A stretch of 9,798 bases of DNA from Methanosarcinales archaeon (lineage in GTDB: Archaea; Halobacteriota; Syntropharchaeia; Alkanophagales; Methanospirareceae), in contig DAOUYX010000046.1 of NCBI GenBank assembly GCA_030665925.1, positions 1 to 9,798 on the forward strand, given 5' to 3'. Positions 1 to 5,843 of this stretch are shown here, piece after piece. Position numbers and translations under genes: made by a program. Below the pieces are notes generated by a model. The model was not told the origin of the DNA and made no database searches. It was given only the letters and a program-made list of their open reading frames with translations. How positions within the stretch are numbered: position 1 is the first letter of the stretch; every line of letters begins with the position of its first letter.

Positions 1-221
1 GTATGGGCACTATTATCATGAATGATGTCACGGTGGGTAAAAGCTGCGTGATCGGTGCCGGGACACTGCTCACCGAAGGTAAGAGCTTCCCACCCGGTAG
101 TCTTGTACTTGGCAGCCCGGGCAAAGTGGTGCGCGAATTAAGCATTGATGAGATAGCGCATATACGAGCGGCTGCAACGTCCTACTGGGACAAGGCTGTG
201 AGTCATCGGAAACAACTGTAA
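1..221 (+). CDS. gamma-carbonic anhydrase-like hexapeptide-repeat protein, C-terminal fragment
   Basis: This is the 3' end of a gene that starts before the window. The visible 72 residues carry the last turns of a left-handed beta-helix (IIMNDVTVGKSCVIGAGTLL), then the family's closing strand and helix with PPGSLVLGSPGKVVREL and an SIDEIAHIRAAATSYWDKA tail. This matches the end of YrdA/CaiE/PaaY-type gamma-carbonic anhydrase-like proteins. The ATG at position 3 is probably internal, since family members read GMGT here and the 'gt' at positions 1-2 fits the end of a Gly codon. The zinc-binding histidines would lie upstream and cannot be checked, so carbonic anhydrase activity is not shown. It ends 17 bp before the convergent gene at 239. 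Confidence 0.85.
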   Translation, partial: MGTIIMNDVTVGKSCVIGAGTLLTEGKSFPPGSLVLGSPGKVVRELSIDEIAHIRAAATSYWDKAVSHRKQL

Positions 222-238
222 TTCGGTTGACGCACGAG

Positions 239-985
239 TTACGATAAAAAATTTTTCTCTGCGTTCAAAACGTTGCTGACAATTTCTAAAATTTCAATCG
301 CGTCGCTCAACAATAAAAGTGCATCCGAGGATGAGGGAAACATCGTTATATCGTAAGAGTATAAATCCCTTGCACGTTTATCCGCGTCTATTATTGATTC
401 GTAAACATCGTTTCTACCTTCCTCTATAATTCCTTTCTCGCGTAACAATTGCACTTTTTTCTCAGCGGATTCTCCGCGAATCTGGTTCAAGGCATACAGT
501 ATCACACGACCGGCGATTAACGCAGATGCAAGATAAGCACCCCTTTCGTATTCATTTATCGCATCGTTTACGTTTATCTCGTAGTTTATATCGGGTAATA
601 CTTCTGATAAACCTTCCAAATGCTCCTTGAGTGCAGCAAGTTTCTCTAAATCATCTTCCGACAGTGGAGCAGCCATGCTTTCTAAAACACCAATAGCTTT
701 ATCGCATTCTACGTCTATCTCGCTTAATAACGCTTTTTGCTTATAAACCGCCGAATAATCTCTCCCTTTTAGCTCTATATCCCGAAGATATACGCCGATG
801 TTTTGCTCGGATGCTATCCCACCGAAATGTAGTTTTGCATCCTTGTACGCCTCAACAAGATTTTCCAACTCTTCGATGGGACCGAACAGTGAATCCCGTA
901 GAGATTGTCGAAGTTGCTTTGCCTGGCTCTTGACGGATTCGAATGCCACTAAAACATCCGCAGCGTCACGTTTCATTAATGTCAT
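239..985 (-). CDS. helical protein of unknown function with DUF4145/HEPN-like C-terminal region
   Basis: I do not recognise this 248-residue protein as a named family. Residues 10-60 and 85-130 look like long amphipathic, charged helices, possibly coiled coil. Residues 140-240 follow the pattern of DUF4145/HEPN-like helical domains: a run like INEYERGAYLASALIAGRVI, then a short linker ending in LLREKGII, then a basic helix KRARDLYSYDI followed by SSSDALLLLSDAIEIL. The R-x4-6-H motif of ribonuclease-type HEPN domains is not visible; tyrosine and aspartate occupy that area. If it is HEPN-like it is probably not a nuclease and may be a scaffold. It has no signal peptide or membrane segment. The start is ATG 985, with an alternative ATG at 976. 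A good TATA box lies upstream, and it stands as a single gene. It is clearly coding; the domain assignment is tentative. Confidence 0.8.
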   Translation of the reverse strand: MTLMKRDAADVLVAFESVKSQAKQLRQSLRDSLFGPIEELENLVEAYKDAKLHFGGIASEQNIGVYLRDIELKGRDYSAVYKQKALLSEIDVECDKAIGVLESMAAPLSEDDLEKLAALKEHLEGLSEVLPDINYEINVNDAINEYERGAYLASALIAGRVILYALNQIRGESAEKKVQLLREKGIIEEGRNDVYESIIDADKRARDLYSYDITMFPSSSDALLLLSDAIEILEIVSNVLNAEKNFLS

Positions 986-1034
986 TCTCTTTCAAACCCC
1001 AAATATTCGCTTTACCATAACAAACCTCGTACCT

Positions 1035-1046
1035 CTATTTATAATA
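1035..1046 (-). promoter_or_regulatory. TATA-box promoter of the gene at 239-985
   Basis: Read on the minus strand this is TATTATAAATAG, an archaeal TATA box with core TTATAAAT. Its centre lies about 56 nt before the ATG at 985, so with the usual 25-27 nt spacing transcription would start near 1015 and leave a leader of about 30 nt. The same TTATAAAT core recurs upstream of the gene at 5844-6476. Confidence 0.55.
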
Positions 1047-1069
1047 TACCTATCCCCTATCAATTAAAA

Positions 1070-1099
1070 TTTCGTATTCGGAGTAGTTAGTATACGAAA
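1070..1099 (-). terminator. hairpin terminator candidate after the MFS gene
   Basis: A perfect 8-bp inverted repeat (TTTCGTAT at 1070-1077, ATACGAAA at 1092-1099) with a 14-nt loop begins 12 nt past the stop of the minus-strand MFS gene. On the minus strand it is followed by a T-rich run (TTTTAATT). This fits a 3'-end or termination signal, although archaea often need only the oligo-T. Confidence 0.45.
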
Positions 1100-1110
1100 G
1101 GAGACCATCA

Positions 1111-2325
1111 TCAATCTGTGAAATAATTTCTGAACACAACGAACAGCAGAACTGCTACGATGCTGACCGAACTGCCAAATAGAAAGGTCAAACTGTGTGT
1201 AGGCGTCACATTCCACAAAAATCCGGCGATTAAACTCGCTGGTAACGTCATTATGCCAATCATCGTGTGAAACGTGCCCAATGCGGTAGCCCGTAATTCT
1301 CCGGCGGATAAGTCTGATATAAAAGCCCGCTGGTTACCATCCACCATGGCGTACACCACGCCGTAAAGCGGGAACAGAACCAAAAAGGCAGGGAGAGAAT
1401 CGAAGAAAGCAAATCCGAGGCAGGTTACGGAAAAGAGTAGATAACCAGAAATGAGCACTCGCCGCTTCCCTATTCTGTCCGAGAGCGTGCCAAACGGAAT
1501 GGCGAGCACGGCATAGAAGATGTTGAAAAGGATATATAAAAAAATCGCAAGGGCAATTGACTCCTTCGTACCTATAAAAGTAAAAGCATCCTTCGCCTTT
1601 AAGATGAAAAACATATAGGTGAAATTTGCCAGCGCAAAGACCGTAGCCACCGTAATGAAGAGCATAAGCGGTTTTGGCAGTTTCTTCAGGCTGATCTGTA
1701 AGCTTGTCTTTTGCGGTTCTCTCTTCCCTTCTTTTACAAAGTAAAGAGGCAATAGCGAAGTAAAAGCGACGATCGCAGCTATAAATATGGTTGACTTATA
1801 AAATGCGATTTGATGCGCGTGTTGTTCGAGGTCGAACCAGAAGAACCAAAGTAAAAGCAAAACAACCACCGACCCTGCAATTGCACCCAACGTATCGAGT
1901 GCCCGGTGAATTCCAAATCCCTTACCTCGCGCTTCCGGCATGGAATCCGCGATAATCGCATCTCGTGGCGCGGTTCTCAAACCTTTTCCCACGCGTTCAA
2001 AACTGACGAAGAGTAATACGTGCTGCCAGATCCGCGAGAACGACAGGAGCAACTTGAAGGCTGCTGAGGTCAGATAGCCACTGGAGACAAATATCTTCCG
2101 CTTCCCCGTTCTGTCTGACCAGTAGCCGGAAAGAACCTTTAAGATACTTGCGATACTGTCCTGCAACCCTCCAATTAACCCTACAATCAGACCAGTACCG
2201 CCTAATGCGGTGATGAACATTGGTAAAATCGGGAGGATCATTTCACTGCTTAAATCGTTCAGAAAGCTGACAATCCCCAATAGAAGTACGTTTGCGCTTA
2301 TCCCTTTTAGATGCTTGTTCTTCAT
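1111..2325 (-). CDS. major facilitator superfamily transporter (GLRTAPRDAIIADS subgroup)
   Basis: This is a membrane transporter of about 404 residues with some twelve hydrophobic segments, the usual size for a 12-helix MFS permease. Motif A appears in both halves: GYWSDRTGKRK (about residues 68-78) and GTLSDRIGKRR (about 280-290). Between helices 4 and 5 it has ERVGKGLRTAPRDAIIADS (about 111-129) followed by GFGIHRALDTLGAIAG, a signature I associate with a COG0477 subgroup of unknown substrate. The N-terminal helix has FLNDLSSEMILPILP, typical of that subgroup. A GTG at 2328 directly precedes ATG 2325; I take the ATG, and neither has a clear Shine-Dalgarno. It is probably a secondary exporter in the cytoplasmic membrane, but the substrate cannot be read from sequence. 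It shares orientation with the MFS gene at 2579 but is separated from it by the 253-bp hairpin region. Confidence 0.9.
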   Translation of the reverse strand: MKNKHLKGISANVLLLGIVSFLNDLSSEMILPILPMFITALGGTGLIVGLIGGLQDSIASILKVLSGYWSDRTGKRKIFVSSGYLTSAAFKLLLSFSRIWQHVLLFVSFERVGKGLRTAPRDAIIADSMPEARGKGFGIHRALDTLGAIAGSVVVLLLLWFFWFDLEQHAHQIAFYKSTIFIAAIVAFTSLLPLYFVKEGKREPQKTSLQISLKKLPKPLMLFITVATVFALANFTYMFFILKAKDAFTFIGTKESIALAIFLYILFNIFYAVLAIPFGTLSDRIGKRRVLISGYLLFSVTCLGFAFFDSLPAFLVLFPLYGVVYAMVDGNQRAFISDLSAGELRATALGTFHTMIGIMTLPASLIAGFLWNVTPTHSLTFLFGSSVSIVAVLLFVVFRNYFTD

Positions 2326-2344
2326 CACACACTTTTTCTTTTTA

Positions 2345-2566
2345 CAAACCTTTTAGAAAAAGGTTTGATCCAAAAATATTCCCTTTTGGTGGGAGGGTTG
2401 ATAAGGGGGGTATGGCCCCTTATAAGAAAACCTGTGCTAAAAGAAAAAATGATAGTATGTTTTTAGTCAAGGTTTTTACTAAGCCCTTACAGGGCTTGCG
2501 GGGTCGTGGGGCGGAGCCCCACAAAGCTAAAAAAGTTGTGTGAAAATCGGTGTAATCTTGTGGTTA
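2345..2566. repeat. modular hairpin-rich intergenic element, copy 1
   Basis: This element fills most of the 253-bp gap between the two MFS genes. It shares three blocks, in the same order and orientation, with the element at 3960-4183. Block i is a perfect 10-bp hairpin (2345-2354 pairing with 2358-2367, loop AGA). Block ii is aagaaaacctgtgctaaaag (2424-2443; 19 of 20 bases match copy 2). Block iii is 2540-2566 (26 of 27 bases match copy 2). Between them lie further inverted repeats: ATAAGGGG/CCCCTTAT (2401-2408 and 2416-2423) and the two GC-rich hairpins listed separately. Block iii ends 12 nt from the stop codon of the minus-strand MFS gene at 2579. No protein or transposase is visible, and the ends are not inverted repeats of each other. 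It could be a dispersed non-coding repeat or a 3'-UTR structure. Confidence 0.7.
2481..2522. repeat. two adjacent GC-rich palindromic hairpins (REP-like)
   Basis: AAGCCCT/AGGGCTT (2481-2487 and 2491-2497, loop TAC) and GTGGGGC/GCCCCAC (2506-2512 and 2516-2522, loop GGA) are perfect 7-bp stems with 3-nt loops, 8 nt apart. The second resembles GC-rich REP-type palindromes found scattered in many prokaryotic genomes. Copy 2 of the surrounding element lacks both, so they look like an insertion or replacement in copy 1. Confidence 0.65.
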
Positions 2567-2578
2567 TAAAAACAATAG

Positions 2579-3754
2579 TTACTTCAACACCACCGACGCC
2601 AGAATGAACATCGCAACCGCTATGCCCGCACTGGCGAAGAAAGTGCCTTCAAACCCGCCGATGAGGTAAATTGCGCCTATTATGAGTGGCCCTAACGTCT
2701 GCCCCAATCGCAGCACCATCCCATTAAGCGACATAAAAGCAGCACGATACTCGGTAGGTGCAAGACGGGCTAAAAGCGTTTGAATGCTCGGCATGTTCAT
2801 GCCCTGAGCGATGCCGAAGATTACTGTCGGTACTAAAAATAGCCAGATCGTGTGCACGAGCGGAACAATGAGCAGTGCTATGGTATAAATGAGACAAGCG
2901 ACTTTTATGAGCGTCTTCTCCGAGAAGCGTTTGGTTAGCGTTCCTAACTGCGAAGAGGTTGCCGCAGTGGTCAAGCCCATGCTGGACGTAATAACCCCGA
3001 TGAGAAAAGGCGAAGCACGAAAGCTCTCTCCTCCGAGTAGAAGGCTGAAATACGTGAGGTACGTGCCGTAGAGAATAATAAACGTGAATAGAGTAACGGA
3101 AAAGAGCCCGAGTACCTGTCTGTTCTTAATGCCCTGAAAGGCACTGCTCAGATAGTGCTTGAAGTCCTGACTGTTTCTGGGTTCCGGGCTCTTCAGTGAA
3201 GTCAAGACGAGAATTCCTACGGGAACTGCAAGTATGGATAGCGCGAAAGGGTAGTACCACGCTAAGGACGCCAGTGCGCCGCCGATAATGAGATAGCCTG
3301 GAATGCCAATATTGAGAACGGTGGCATTATAGCCCATGGCAGTGGCAAGTTGCCGCTTAGAATTAGAATAGAGATCGCCGATGATCGTGACGTTTAGTAC
3401 GCCCAACGAGGCGGCACCGATGCCCTGCAAGAACCGCAAAGTCAGAAGGAGGTTGAAGTCGCGGGCTAACGAGCATGCGCAGCCGGCGATACCGAAGAGC
3501 AACAGCGACGGCACTAAAACTTTTTTCCTGCCGAATCGGTCTGCAAGTACACCCAGGATTGGAGTGAAGAGAACGCCTGGGAGAGTGAATACCACAATGA
3601 GCAAGCCAACCGTGGGCTTTGAAACTCCAAATGCCGTTTGTATCTCCGGGAAGGCGGGCGATATGCTGGACACGCCCATAACCATAATCAACGTTACGGC
3701 GAAGACGATTTGAAGATTCGGATCGCGATAAAGTCTATTTTGGCTTTCGGTCAT
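2579..3754 (-). CDS. major facilitator superfamily drug-efflux-type transporter
   Basis: This 391-residue permease resembles the drug:H+ antiporter (DHA1/AraJ-like) branch of the MFS. Visible motifs are motif A GVLADRFGRKK (about residues 68-78), motif B RFLQGIGAA (107-115, with the conserved Arg and Gln), and a motif-C-like segment at about 148-159 (NIGIPGYLIIGG), where the usual GP is altered to IPG. These support proton-coupled export, but the substrate is unknown. The frame stays open upstream to a TTG near 3886; I chose ATG 3754 because MTESQNRLYRDPN leads directly into helix 1 and the extra 44 residues look non-coding and would run past the TATA region. There is no clear Shine-Dalgarno. 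It is transcribed divergently from tRNA-Gly, and its stop lies next to block iii of repeat copy 1. Confidence 0.9.
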   Translation of the reverse strand: MTESQNRLYRDPNLQIVFAVTLIMVMGVSSISPAFPEIQTAFGVSKPTVGLLIVVFTLPGVLFTPILGVLADRFGRKKVLVPSLLLFGIAGCACSLARDFNLLLTLRFLQGIGAASLGVLNVTIIGDLYSNSKRQLATAMGYNATVLNIGIPGYLIIGGALASLAWYYPFALSILAVPVGILVLTSLKSPEPRNSQDFKHYLSSAFQGIKNRQVLGLFSVTLFTFIILYGTYLTYFSLLLGGESFRASPFLIGVITSSMGLTTAATSSQLGTLTKRFSEKTLIKVACLIYTIALLIVPLVHTIWLFLVPTVIFGIAQGMNMPSIQTLLARLAPTEYRAAFMSLNGMVLRLGQTLGPLIIGAIYLIGGFEGTFFASAGIAVAMFILASVVLK

Positions 3755-3845
3755 TTTAATCAATTGTAATAAGTTATTGGGGTTTAAGTGTAATCTGTAA
3801 CGTGCGAGATACTGATGAGCAATACCGTTTGGAATGAGGAACGGT

Positions 3846-3859
3846 AAAAAAATATATAT
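3846..3859 (+). promoter_or_regulatory. TATA region between tRNA-Gly and the divergent MFS gene
   Basis: An A run followed by the palindrome ATATATAT (3852-3859) is centred about 35 nt before the mature 5' end of tRNA-Gly. That is right for a tRNA promoter with a leader of about 9 nt. Because it is palindromic it could also serve the minus-strand MFS gene, giving a leader of about 75 nt. Confidence 0.45.
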
Positions 3860-3889
3860 GCAACTCGTCGTAATAAATACGCACAAAAA

Positions 3890-3960
3890 GCGTCGATGGT
3901 CTAGAGGTATGACTTGGGCCTTCCAAGCCTACAGCCCGGGTTCAAATCCCGGTCGACGCA
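3890..3960 (+). tRNA. tRNA-Gly (anticodon TCC)
   Basis: A complete cloverleaf can be drawn. The acceptor stem GCGTCGA pairs perfectly with TCGACGC, with discriminator A at 3960. The D-arm is GTC/GAC with AGAGGTA in the loop. The anticodon stem TGGGC/GCCTA (one G-T pair) encloses the loop CTTCCAA with anticodon TCC at 3922-3924. The variable region is 4 nt, and the T-arm is CCGGG/CCCGG with loop TTCAAAT. It decodes GGA and, through wobble modification, probably other glycine codons. CCA is not encoded. The first base of the following hairpin element coincides with the discriminator base. Confidence 0.95.
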
Positions 3961-4183
3961 TCAAACTTTTAGAAAAAGTTTGATCAAAAATACTTCGCAG
4001 AAAAGAAAAGCGTTGACGGAAAAGAAAACTTGTGCTAAAAGTTATGTGTTTAGCTGAGGCGAAAATTTAGAAACCACGAGATTTCACGAGATTCTTGTGG
4101 ATACAGGATGCCGGATACAGGTTTGACTTGTATCTTGCATCTTCAATTATTTTCTCGTGAAAATCTGTGTAATCTTGTGGTTA
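3960..4183. repeat. modular hairpin-rich intergenic element, copy 2
   Basis: This stretch between tRNA-Gly and aIF6 repeats the layout of 2345-2566. Block i is a perfect 11-bp hairpin (3960-3970 pairing with 3974-3984, loop AGA). Block ii is aagaaaacttgtgctaaaag (4022-4041). Block iii is 4157-4183. The total length is within 1-2 bp of copy 1, although the spacing between blocks differs. The region between blocks ii and iii has no GC hairpins; instead it holds the arms of a long hairpin (4072-4182). Block iii overlaps the last codons' boundary of aIF6 and supplies its TAA stop (4181-4183). I see no protein in it. Confidence 0.7.
4072..4182 (+). other. long nested hairpin, possible structured RNA
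   Basis: The outer arms 4072-4093 and 4162-4182 form about 20 pairs with one G-U, one mismatch and one bulge. The inner arms 4105-4122 and 4126-4143 form 17 of 18 pairs, three of them G-U, around a 3-nt loop. All four G-U positions have G in the 5' arm and U in the 3' arm, so the plus-strand RNA folds better than the minus-strand RNA. The 5' outer arm contains CACGAGATT twice with a 10-nt period. Segment 4074-4081 can alternatively pair locally with 4093-4100. Whether it is transcribed is unknown. Confidence 0.5.
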
Positions 4184-4897
4184 CCTAAACCCCAGCGCAT
4201 CCACTATCCTGCCCAATTCCACACCCGTAGTCTCATACCCCGCAGCATATCCCTTTGTGTTTGCGAGCAACGCAGCACCGATTAACGGCACGCCGAAGTT
4301 AACACTCCCTATCTCCACGGGCAACTCGAAAATTTCTTCTAAAAATTCTAACTCCTCATAACTGGCATTTTTATGCGCCAGAACACCTTTGTTCGTCGCT
4401 ACCGCAGCCATACCCACGGTTTTTAAGCCCCCGATTGTGCCCTTATAAACCTTCACACCCAGCGTTTCCGTCACCACGTCTATCGCCTTCTCCGATAACT
4501 GCGGATGCACGAGGGCAACCGTATCGTTTGCCAGTATAATATTCCCAGCCGCGCTCATCGGATCACTATAAGGCACTCTGCTAAGCTTTACCTTCAGTCC
4601 TTCTGCACGTGTTAAATCATCAATCCTTTGAATCTCGCTATCCAGAGTATAAGGAGAAAAGATAAAGCCGTTCGAGTTTCCAACGGCTAAACAGCCAACC
4701 AACGAGGTCTCCGCGATTAACGTCCGTACTGCTCTTACACCCAAAGCGCGCTCCATCTCCGCAGCTAATTCATCGGATACCTGCGGAGGCAGAAGAACCA
4801 GAGATTCCGTGCAGGTCGCAAAAACCCCTATATACGAGCTGCCATCAACACTGAATAACCTTCTTATCTCTTTATCCCCTCGCCTTTTCATCACCAC
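4181..4897 (-). CDS. eif6: translation initiation factor 6 (aIF6)
   Basis: aIF6 binds the large ribosomal subunit and prevents premature joining with the small subunit. The 238 residues fit the family's usual 220-240. They show the repeated pentein-type units: SYIGVFATCTESLVLLP, TSLVGCLAVGNSNGFIFSP, GNIILANDTVALVHPQLS, GMAAVATNKGVLAHKNAS and GAALLANTKGYAAGYETTGVE. The gene lies 10 nt after rpl31e in an rpl39e-rpl31e-aif6 operon, a classic archaeal arrangement. Three starts are close together: GTG 4897, GTG 4894 and ATG 4891. AAGGT overlapping the rpl31e stop (4905-4909) is spaced 7 nt from GTG 4897, which favours that start. The stop codon lies inside the repeated block at 4157-4183. Confidence 0.97.
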   Translation of the reverse strand: MVMKRRGDKEIRRLFSVDGSSYIGVFATCTESLVLLPPQVSDELAAEMERALGVRAVRTLIAETSLVGCLAVGNSNGFIFSPYTLDSEIQRIDDLTRAEGLKVKLSRVPYSDPMSAAGNIILANDTVALVHPQLSEKAIDVVTETLGVKVYKGTIGGLKTVGMAAVATNKGVLAHKNASYEELEFLEEIFELPVEIGSVNFGVPLIGAALLANTKGYAAGYETTGVELGRIVDALGFR

Positions 4898-4907
4898 GAT
4901 AGATACC

Positions 4908-5177
4908 TTATTCTACAAGTTCAGCCTTGATTACGTCCTCTTCTTCCGTTACCTTCACGCGTATCTTAGAAGGTGGCTTCTGCGAGCCGCGCGCCCACAC
5001 CTTCTCGTTTAGCGCGCTATCTAACACAATATACTCAGACTTTGTATGCCTTACTAAAAACTCCCGTATCAACGTTATTGCACGGTTGCTCCGCTTCCAC
5101 CTTGGTGCTTTCTTCACCGCTCTCAGTGGTATCGTATAAATGCGTTCGCCTATTCCCTCGCCTTTTTCATCTACCAT
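4908..5177 (-). CDS. rpl31e: 50S ribosomal protein L31e
   Basis: This is a protein of the large ribosomal subunit, found only in archaea and eukaryotes. The sequence shows ERIYTIPLRAVKKAPRWKRS, NRAITLIREFLVRH, LNEKVWARGSQKPPSKIRVK and an acidic end, all typical of the family, and the 89-residue length is normal. A GTG at 5186 is in frame, but it sits directly against the Shine-Dalgarno AAAGGAG; the ATG at 5177 lies about 6 nt after that site and is the better start. It is the middle gene of the rpl39e-rpl31e-aif6 operon, 23 nt after rpl39e and 10 nt before aif6. Confidence 0.96.
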   Translation of the reverse strand: MVDEKGEGIGERIYTIPLRAVKKAPRWKRSNRAITLIREFLVRHTKSEYIVLDSALNEKVWARGSQKPPSKIRVKVTEEEDVIKAELVE

Positions 5178-5200
5178 TCTGGACACTCCTTTACACTACA

Positions 5201-5359
5201 CTACACTTTTAGCTTTGACCTCCGCCAGTGCCTCCGTTTCGGATGCGTGGTCACGCGACGGCTCGTCTTTACCATTATCCATGCAGGAACTCTCCTGTTT
5301 TGTCTATTCGCCTTAGCAAGCCTGATCTTCCTGCCCACCGTGTTCTTCCCTTTTGCCAT
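5201..5359 (-). CDS. rpl39e: 50S ribosomal protein L39e
   Basis: This 52-codon gene is easy to miss. The minus strand translates to a very basic protein starting MAKGKNTVGRKIRLAKANRQ, continuing NRRVPAWIMVKTSRRVTTHP and ending KRRHWRRSKLKV. This is the L39e signature across its whole length (RLAKANRQNRRVPAW and the RRHWRRSKL tail). L39e lines the peptide exit tunnel of the large subunit in archaea and eukaryotes. It opens the rpl39e-rpl31e-aif6 operon and stops with TAG at 5201. There is no strong Shine-Dalgarno; a TATA box about 31 nt upstream suggests a very short leader. Confidence 0.96.
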   Translation of the reverse strand: MAKGKNTVGRKIRLAKANRQNRRVPAWIMVKTSRRVTTHPKRRHWRRSKLKV

Positions 5360-5384
5360 TGTCTAAATACACTCTAAAACTTTT

Positions 5385-5394
5385 TATTTAAATA
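5385..5394. promoter_or_regulatory. palindromic TATA box between rpl39e and queD
   Basis: TATTTAAATA is a perfect 10-bp palindrome in the 114-bp gap between the divergent genes rpl39e and queD. Read leftwards it would start transcription near 5363, a few bases before the rpl39e ATG (5359). Read rightwards it would start near 5416, leaving a queD leader of about 55 nt. A single TATA box may therefore serve both, with direction set by flanking BRE-type bases. Confidence 0.5.
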
Positions 5395-5473
5395 TCTTTG
5401 TTAAATTTTCAGATAGAAGTACACAAGAAAGATTGTTGTGTGGAATGAATGAGAGGGATTGAAAGAAGAGAAG

Positions 5474-5836
5474 ATGAAATTAGGCGTTTCAACCGATTTT
5501 AGCGCTGCGCATTCGCTGTCACGACATCACGGCAAATGCAAGAACCTGCACGGGCATACGTATAGGGTAGACGTCGTGGTGGAGGGCGAAAAGAAGGCAG
5601 ATACCGAATGCGTGGCGGATTTTGCGGAAGCGAAAGCGGTGATAGAAGACGTAATCGAGCTTGTAGATCATAAGTACCTGAACGAGGTGATCTCTTATCC
5701 TACAAGCGAGAATATCGCGTTATTTCTTAAGGACGAACTGGAAAAACGGTTGAAAGGCTCGAATTTGGGTGTAACGCTGCATTCGATAAGGATCTGGGAA
5801 GGAAAGGACAAGTGGGTGATGGTGGAGAGAGATTAA
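5474..5836 (+). CDS. queD: 6-carboxy-tetrahydropterin synthase QueD-like (PTPS family)
   Basis: This enzyme of the 6-pyruvoyl-tetrahydropterin synthase fold probably makes 6-carboxy-tetrahydropterin, an early step to preQ0, the precursor of archaeosine in archaeal tRNA. The 120 residues carry zinc-ligand histidines His13 (SAAHSL), His26 and His28 (LHGH), the Cys22 nucleophile in CKNLHGH, an Asp-His pair at 65-66 (VDHKYLN), PTSEN (76-80) and the substrate-binding Glu109 (IRIWEG). The Cys-x3-His-Gly-His spacing is that of QueD/PTPS rather than the Glu-type PTPS-III. An in-frame TTG at 5459 would add MKEEK; I prefer ATG 5474, where the conserved sequence begins. It is divergent from rpl39e and ends 7 bp from a convergent gene. 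Confidence 0.92.
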   Translation: MKLGVSTDFSAAHSLSRHHGKCKNLHGHTYRVDVVVEGEKKADTECVADFAEAKAVIEDVIELVDHKYLNEVISYPTSENIALFLKDELEKRLKGSNLGVTLHSIRIWEGKDKWVMVERD

Positions 5837-5843
5837 CTCTCTA

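Noticed and set aside
2292..2543. An 83-codon plus-strand reading frame across the MFS start and the hairpin region
   Set aside because: It overlaps the MFS N-terminus antisense and then translates hairpin repeats into a low-complexity basic peptide; no start signal or family resemblance.
3755..3886. 44-residue N-terminal extension of the second MFS protein from a TTG start
   Set aside because: It would place the start upstream of the TATA region next to tRNA-Gly, and the sequence does not resemble an MFS N-terminus; ATG 3754 fits better.
2345..4183. CRISPR array or IS element
   Set aside because: There are only two copies of the blocks, spacing is irregular, no cas or transposase genes and no target-site duplications or terminal inverted repeats are visible.
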